From Eubacteriales bacterium (GTDB taxonomy: Bacteria > Bacillota > Clostridia > Christensenellales > CAG-138), in NCBI GenBank assembly GCA_030695285.1, contig JAUYTF010000465.1:1-10502 (forward strand): 10,502 nucleotides of DNA, read 5' to 3'. Under the pieces are notes generated by a model. That model ran no database searches. It was not told the origin of the DNA and saw only the letters and a program-made list of their open reading frames with translations. The translations under genes and the position numbers were made by a program. Position 1 is the first letter of the stretch, and each line of letters starts with the position of its first letter. This document shows, piece by piece, positions 6,132 through 10,502 of this stretch.

Positions 6132-7070
6132 GTGAATAAACTCGTTATTGCATTGGGGGGTAACGCGCTGCAGGAAGCAGGGCAGCCGGCGACAGCGGAA
6201 GCGCAACTTGCGGTTGTGATAAAAACGTCGGAGTACATCGCCAGAATCATCGCCGAAGGCTATCAGGTCGTGATCGCGCATGGCAACGGCCCGCAAGTTG
6301 GCCGCATTGTGCTGCAGAACGAGTACGCGGTCTCCGTCTCGCCTGCGATGCCGTTCGATGTATGCGGCGCCATGAGCCAGGGTATGATTGGCTACCAGAT
6401 TCAGCAGGGGCTTACAAAAGTACTCAAAGAACACGGCATCCACAAGAAGGTCATCACGCTCGTGACACAGGTTGTCGTCGATCAGAATGACCCGAAGTTT
6501 AAAAATCCTTCCAAACCGATCGGTCCGTTCTACTCCGAAGAAGAGGCCAAACGGATCGCCACGGAGCAGGGCTATATCATGAAGGAAGACTCAGGCCGGG
6601 GCTGGCGCAGGGTGGTAGCATCTCCGGTTCCGACCGAGATCGTCGAACTCGACGCGGTCAAATGCCTTGTCGAGAACGGATTCATCGTTGTAACCGTCGG
6701 CGGCGGCGGGATTCCGGTCATACGAACCGCTTCGGGCGACATCGAGGGCACGGCGGCTGTCATCGATAAGGATCTGGCCAGCGAGAAGCTCGCAGAGGAT
6801 CTGGACGCGGACGCGCTCATCATTTTAACGGCGGTCGAGAAGGTCAGCATCCGCTACAATCAGCCTGATCAGTTGGACCTCGATACACTCTCTGTAGCCG
6901 AGGCAAAGCAGTATATCGCGGAAGGGCACTTTGCGCCCGGCTCAATGCTGCCAAAGATCGAGGCTGCGATCATGTTTGTCGAGAGCAAGAAAGGCCGCAA
7001 AGCAATCATCACATCGCTGGACAAGGCGCTCGACGCCATCGGCGGCACGGCCGGCACGACGCTCTGCTGA
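6132..7070 (+). CDS. arcC: Carbamate kinase
   Basis: A 312-residue cytoplasmic enzyme of the amino acid kinase fold: carbamoyl phosphate + ADP <-> ATP + carbamate (which falls to NH3 + CO2). In fermenting bacteria it mostly runs toward ATP. Family signatures are complete: ALGGNAL (7-13), HGNGPQVG (50-57), NPSKPIGPFY (125-134), RRVVASPVP (159-167), VGGGGIPV (189-196), VIDKDLAS (210-217) and GSMLPKIEA (270-278). The length is normal. The start is GTG at 6132, ten bases after AAGGAG (6116-6121); no better ATG exists upstream. It is the first gene of the operon, directly behind the consensus promoter and palindrome. The next gene makes or consumes carbamoyl phosphate, so the two enzymes can be coupled. 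The symbol reflects family membership; no arcA or arcB lies in this window. Confidence 0.96.
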   Translation: MNKLVIALGGNALQEAGQPATAEAQLAVVIKTSEYIARIIAEGYQVVIAHGNGPQVGRIVLQNEYAVSVSPAMPFDVCGAMSQGMIGYQIQQGLTKVLKEHGIHKKVITLVTQVVVDQNDPKFKNPSKPIGPFYSEEEAKRIATEQGYIMKEDSGRGWRRVVASPVPTEIVELDAVKCLVENGFIVVTVGGGGIPVIRTASGDIEGTAAVIDKDLASEKLAEDLDADALIILTAVEKVSIRYNQPDQLDLDTLSVAEAKQYIAEGHFAPGSMLPKIEAAIMFVESKKGRKAIITSLDKALDAIGGTAGTTLC

Positions 7071-7199
7071 AGAACGGACAGAAATAAGATTATAAATTGT
7101 ATCAACACAAAGTAAATAGAAACAGAAGTTGCATGAAGCACGGAATCGAATAAGATTCGCATCTGCTGAAAACAAGATTGAATTAGAGGAGGCACGCAT

Positions 7200-8132
7200 A
7201 TGAATCAGGAATTTATGGGTCTGGATATTCTCAACGGTTATCAGTTTACCAGCCAGCAGCTCGACACGATCATGAACACCGCCGCGCAGTATGAGAAGCG
7301 CGTGAAACAGGGCGAAGTGATTCGCGATCTCGAGGGCATGGTGGTGGCAAGCCTGTTCTTTGAGCCTTCTACGCGCACGCGGCTCTCGTTTGAGTCGGCG
7401 ATCAACCGCACAGGCGCAAAATGCATCTCCATGGCGGATGCAAAGGCCTCTTCGCAATCAAAGGGCGAGACGCTGCAGGACACGATCAGCACCATCGACG
7501 GCTACGTGGACGTCATCGTCATGCGGCATCCCGAAAAGGGTTCGGCCAATGTTGCTGCGGATATCGCGGTTCATCCCGTGATCAACGGCGGCGACGGCGC
7601 GGGCCAGCACCCGACGCAGGCACTGCTGGACATCTACACAATGCGCAAGGAAAAGGGGCACATCGGCGGCCAGACCATCACGTTCCTGGGAGACCTCAAG
7701 TACGGGCGCACGGTGCATTCGCTGGGTTATTTCATGCAGCAGCTTGAAAACAAGATGATCTTTTGCTCGCCGGAAGAGCTCAAAATGCCCGAGGAAATCA
7801 CAAATGAGCTGCGCGCGCGCGGCGCGGACATCACGGAAACGACGGATGTTTCCTCCGCACTCGCCGTGTCCGACTTCGTATATGTTACCCGTGTGCAGCG
7901 TGAGCGATTCCCCGATCAGGAGACCTATGACCGCTGCAAGGGCAGCTACATCGTAAACAAAGATCTGATCAATCGCTCCAAGAAGGGGATAACGATACTG
8001 CATCCGCTCCCGCGCGTTGACGAGATCTCCACGGAAGTCGATTCTTACGAGGGTGCGGCGTATTTCCGCCAGGCGCACAACGGCATGTATCTGCGCATGG
8101 CGCTGCTCGGGCTCGTGACCGGCAGGGTTTAA
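7200..8132 (+). CDS. pyrB: Aspartate carbamoyltransferase, catalytic chain
   Basis: A 310-residue transcarbamoylase: carbamoyl phosphate + L-aspartate <-> N-carbamoyl-L-aspartate + Pi. The carbamoyl-phosphate domain shows STRTR (57-61), the Lys88-containing QSKGE loop, MRHP (108-111) and HPTQ (137-140). The aspartate domain shows KYGRTVHSL (Arg170), RVQ (Arg231, Gln233) and LHPLPRVDEI (268-276). The R-x-Q and HPLPR features are those of aspartate rather than ornithine enzymes, and nothing expected is missing. GAGGAGG (7186-7192) stands seven bases before ATG. It follows carbamate kinase by 129 bases with no terminator seen between them, and precedes the dihydroorotase-like gene by 68 bases. 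No regulatory-chain gene (pyrI) and no carbamoyl phosphate synthetase lie nearby, so this may be a pathway-specific, possibly degradative copy rather than the biosynthetic one. That last point is inference. Confidence 0.92.
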   Translation: MNQEFMGLDILNGYQFTSQQLDTIMNTAAQYEKRVKQGEVIRDLEGMVVASLFFEPSTRTRLSFESAINRTGAKCISMADAKASSQSKGETLQDTISTIDGYVDVIVMRHPEKGSANVAADIAVHPVINGGDGAGQHPTQALLDIYTMRKEKGHIGGQTITFLGDLKYGRTVHSLGYFMQQLENKMIFCSPEELKMPEEITNELRARGADITETTDVSSALAVSDFVYVTRVQRERFPDQETYDRCKGSYIVNKDLINRSKKGITILHPLPRVDEISTEVDSYEGAAYFRQAHNGMYLRMALLGLVTGRV

Positions 8133-8200
8133 ACAAAACTTATTTCGGCGGGCTTGGCTTGAGCGCATTTCCGCTCCGGCATGGAAAAGGAGGATGGAAC

Positions 8201-9601
8201 ATGGTGTTTGATCGCGTCATTAAAAACGGTATGCTCGTCACGCCAACGGAAACGCGCAGGGCAAACATCTGTATTAAGGACGGGAAAATCGCAGCGATTA
8301 CCGACTGCGGCTTGCCCGTAACCGCGAACGAAGAGACCGACGCCTCGGGCAAATACGTCCTGCCCGGCCTGATTGATTCGCATGTGCATTCCCGCGACGG
8401 GTTCTGCGGCGCGCATCACAAAGAGGACTTTTTCCATTCCTCCATGGCAGGCGCCTGCAGCGGCGTTACAACCATTCTCGAAATGCCAAACTGCAACCCC
8501 GCCGTGTATGACGTAGAGCGTATGCACGAGCTTATCGCTTGCATCACGCCCAAGGCGCACGTCGATTTCGGCGTTTGGGGCCTCTGCCTTGGGGAACTGA
8601 ACAATGAAGCGCTTCCGGCGCTCGCAGAAGCCGGTGTCATCGGGTTTAAGTTTTTCTGGGGTTATGCGATCGACGCGAAGAACTACCAGCTCATCTATAA
8701 TTATCGGGAGGGGATGGAACACGTCATCCCGCCGCTGGATCAGGGTGAGGTATATAAAATATTCCGCACGGTCGCTAAAACCGGCCTGCAGGTGGCAATC
8801 CACGCCGAGAACTTCGACATCATCAAGCTCCTGACCGCTGAAATCATGGCAACCGGCGACAAGAGCTATGCGGCAATGCTCCGCGCGCGGCCATCCGTCT
8901 CGGAAACAACGATCATTGAAACCGCCATATTGATCGCAAAAGCGTTGGGCACGCATCTGCATATCCTGCATCTGGCCGCCGGAGACGGCGTAGAACTCAT
9001 CCGCAGGGCGCAAAAGGACGGCGTGCACGTCACCGGCGAAACCTGCCCGCACTATCTCACGCTGACGGACAGGGACGCAGAGCGCGTCGGCTCTTTGATC
9101 AAGGGCTATCCGCCTGTGCGCACGCAAAAGGATCAGGATCAGCTCTGGGAAGGTCTGCTCGACGGCACACTCGCACACGTCTGCTCCGATCATGCGCCGC
9201 ACACGCCCGAGGAGAAGAAGCTCGACCTTTGGAGCGCGCCGGCAGGCATGGCGGCAATCGAGACCATGCCGCTTGTGATGCTCGACGCGGTCAATCGGGG
9301 TAAACTCACCATCAACGAGTTCTGCCGCGTGCTTTCCGAAGCGCCCGCGCGCCTCTACAATCTGTACCCCGAGAAAGGCTCGCTCGCCGTTGGCACCGAT
9401 GCAGATCTCGTGCTCATCGATATGCAGGCACGCTATACATTCGCGCAGGATTCGATGCACTCGCGCACGAAGCTCTCCCCATACGACGGTATGTCGATGA
9501 CAGGAAAGCCGGTTATGACCGTTTTGCGCGGAACCACGATCGCAGAAAACGGAGAAATCGTCGGAACGCCCTTAGGGCATTTCATCCGTCCTGTCGAATG
9601 A
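8201..9601 (+). CDS. Dihydroorotase-like cyclic amidohydrolase (dihydroorotase/hydantoinase/allantoinase superfamily)
   Basis: A 466-residue metal-dependent TIM-barrel hydrolase that opens or closes a cyclic amide. Metal ligands are all visible: His61 and His63 (DSHVHSRDG), Lys150 as the carbamylated lysine (GFKFFWGY), His201 (IHAEN), His257 (LHILHLA) and Asp330 (CSDHAPHTPEEK). Arg65 right after HVHS and Asn97 in EMPNCNP correspond to residues that bind the substrate carboxylate in dihydroorotases, and PPVRTQKD also fits. Allantoinases usually have Asn in place of that Arg. AAGGAGG (8187-8193) sits seven bases before ATG 8201; an in-frame TTG at 8159 would add 14 unlikely residues. It is the third gene of the operon after aspartate carbamoyltransferase, which supports the reaction dihydroorotate <-> N-carbamoyl-aspartate. 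A hydantoinase or allantoinase acting on another ring cannot be excluded. Confidence 0.85.
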   Translation: MVFDRVIKNGMLVTPTETRRANICIKDGKIAAITDCGLPVTANEETDASGKYVLPGLIDSHVHSRDGFCGAHHKEDFFHSSMAGACSGVTTILEMPNCNPAVYDVERMHELIACITPKAHVDFGVWGLCLGELNNEALPALAEAGVIGFKFFWGYAIDAKNYQLIYNYREGMEHVIPPLDQGEVYKIFRTVAKTGLQVAIHAENFDIIKLLTAEIMATGDKSYAAMLRARPSVSETTIIETAILIAKALGTHLHILHLAAGDGVELIRRAQKDGVHVTGETCPHYLTLTDRDAERVGSLIKGYPPVRTQKDQDQLWEGLLDGTLAHVCSDHAPHTPEEKKLDLWSAPAGMAAIETMPLVMLDAVNRGKLTINEFCRVLSEAPARLYNLYPEKGSLAVGTDADLVLIDMQARYTFAQDSMHSRTKLSPYDGMSMTGKPVMTVLRGTTIAENGEIVGTPLGHFIRPVE

Positions 9602-9620
9602 ACAGGCGCTCAGTTTTCAC

Positions 9621-9668
9621 AGTTTCAGCCCCGACGCATCGCGTCGCAGCTGAACTATTTAATCTTTT
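9621..9668 (+). terminator. Hairpin terminator after the dihydroorotase-like gene
   Basis: An outer stem pairs AGTTTCAGC (9621-9629) with GCTGAACT (9649-9656), with one bulged T. An inner perfect stem CGACGC/GCGTCG (9632-9637 / 9641-9646) closes a 3-base loop. A T-rich tail (9656-9668) follows. It probably ends or attenuates the enzyme operon. Confidence 0.6.
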
Positions 9669-9752
9669 AATGCAGGCGTCGTAGTGTCATGTAATTTTAT
9701 ACATCAGATGAAAAGCATCAATTAATCTTATGGCTGTTGCTTTCCAGGCTTA

Positions 9753-9781
9753 TTGTTACGACCAAATCGCTGTGTTATCAT
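9753..9781 (+). promoter_or_regulatory. Candidate promoter of the ABC transporter genes
   Basis: TTGTTA (9753-9758), 17-base spacer, TATCAT (9776-9781), with a TGT extended -10 element at 9773-9775. The leader to the ATP-binding protein gene would be about 105 bases. The rest of 9669-9894 shows only an AATCGATT palindrome (9801-9808) and no gene. Confidence 0.45.
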
Positions 9782-9894
9782 GAGGAATCAACATCTAATC
9801 AATCGATTACAAATCGCATTCAGCAATCACAACAGAATTAATACACGAAGCACGAACGCTTTCGGACAGGATAGAACGAGGAGGCAACGCACTT

Positions 9895-10502
9895 ATGGCA
9901 TTGTTGGAAACCAAGGATCTCTCCATCAACTTCGGTGGGCTATGGGCGGTTAGCGATGTGGATTTCGCGATTGAGCCGCGGCAGATCATCGGCCTGATCG
10001 GCCCAAATGGATCCGGAAAGACCACGTTTCTCAACATCGTGAGCGGCATCTATTCCGCTACGAGGGGCGAGGTGTTTCTCAGCGGAGAAAAAATCACGAA
10101 CCTCAAGCCTTACCAGATTTTCCAAAAAGGCATTTCCCGCACCTACCAGTCCAGCCGCCTTTGCTGGAATCTCTCCGTCGCCGACAATCTTTTGATGGGC
10201 ACCTACACTTCGCAAAAGCACAATATTTTTGATTCGATCATTAGACCCCGCAAAGTCAACAATGAAATATATGACTATCTGGACAAAGGGCTTGAGATGC
10301 TCTCGTATTTCAACCCTGCTCTGGTCGACCGCAGGTATGACCTGGCCAAAAACATTCCGCACATCGACCGCCGTCGAATCGAGATTACGCGCGCGCTTCT
10401 GAGCCATCCGAAGGTGCTGCTGCTCGACGAGCCGACCGCGGGCCTCAATGACGAAGAGACCATGTCCATGATGGACGAGATCCGGATGATCAAGGAAAAA
10501 CT
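9895..10502 (+). CDS. LivG-type ABC transporter ATP-binding protein (3'-truncated by window edge)
   Basis: The first 202 residues of an ATPase of the branched-chain amino acid/urea-type (HAAT) ABC importers; the stop lies beyond the window. Walker A GPNGSGKTT spans 36-44. The Q-loop is RTYQSS (Gln85), followed by the LivG-like NLSVADNLLMG. Walker B LLLDEPTAGLN has Asp178. The signature region, which in LivG reads like LSYGQQRRLEIA, is here AKNIPHIDRRRIEI (151-164), so the Ser-Gly core is lost while the RRxEI part is kept. GAGGAGG (9878-9884) stands ten bases before ATG 9895, and the ORF is open to the edge. Permease, LivF and binding-protein genes would be expected next. Its place behind the carbamoyl-aspartate enzymes suggests uptake of their substrate, but no substrate can be read from an ATPase. 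Confidence 0.9.
   Translation, partial: MALLETKDLSINFGGLWAVSDVDFAIEPRQIIGLIGPNGSGKTTFLNIVSGIYSATRGEVFLSGEKITNLKPYQIFQKGISRTYQSSRLCWNLSVADNLLMGTYTSQKHNIFDSIIRPRKVNNEIYDYLDKGLEMLSYFNPALVDRRYDLAKNIPHIDRRRIEITRALLSHPKVLLLDEPTAGLNDEETMSMMDEIRMIKEK

Noticed and set aside
7200..8132. YgeW-type or ornithine carbamoyltransferase, as in purine or arginine degradation clusters
   Set aside because: The protein has aspartate-type residues (Arg170, R-x-Q at 231-233, HPLPR) and is shorter than YgeW.
8159..8200. TTG at 8159 as the start of the dihydroorotase-like protein
   Set aside because: ATG 8201 has a near-perfect AAGGAGG seven bases upstream, and the extra 14 residues would be encoded across that ribosome binding site.
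8129..9460. 443-residue open frame on the minus strand over the dihydroorotase-like gene
   Set aside because: It is a shadow frame opposite a gene with all catalytic residues, rich in Arg/His/Cys and with no family resemblance.

Overview
The window looks like a chromosomal segment of an anaerobic Bacillota (Clostridia-type) bacterium of moderately high GC. The reasons are a ferredoxin-domain-rich [FeFe] hydrogenase of the trimeric NAD(P)-linked type, strong AGGAGG-type ribosome binding sites, sigma-A-like TTGACA/TATAAT promoters, and clostridial-looking fermentation and nitrogen-catabolism genes. Gene order is known only from this window, and no species is assigned.

Left part (1-2707): the 3' part of a HydA/HndD-type [FeFe] hydrogenase, whose 5' end lies outside the window. 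It is followed by a hairpin terminator and a separately promoted OmpR-family response regulator without an adjacent histidine kinase. The hydrogenase has a Ser in the L1 H-cluster motif and a C-terminal coiled-coil-like extension. The regulator lacks one acidic pocket residue.

Middle (2708-3425): about 720 bases with no convincing gene. It is AT-rich in places, and carries a 9-bp perfect hairpin directly abutting five tandem copies of a 35-36 bp repeat.

Right part (3426-10502): an M20 amidohydrolase on the minus strand stands divergent from a LysR-type regulator. After the LysR terminator comes a plus-strand operon of carbamate kinase, aspartate carbamoyltransferase and a dihydroorotase-like amidohydrolase. 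A LivG-type ABC transporter ATPase follows and runs off the end. The three enzymes form a chemically consecutive set: dihydroorotate <-> N-carbamoyl-aspartate <-> aspartate + carbamoyl phosphate <-> ATP + NH3 + CO2. Carbamate kinase in place of carbamoyl phosphate synthetase suggests, by inference, a catabolic, ATP-yielding use analogous to the arginine deiminase pathway.

The most notable regulatory signal is an 11-bp palindrome, GATTGNCAATC. It sits over the -35 box of both the M20 promoter and the carbamate kinase promoter, in the same register and orientation, which suggests one regulator controls both units.
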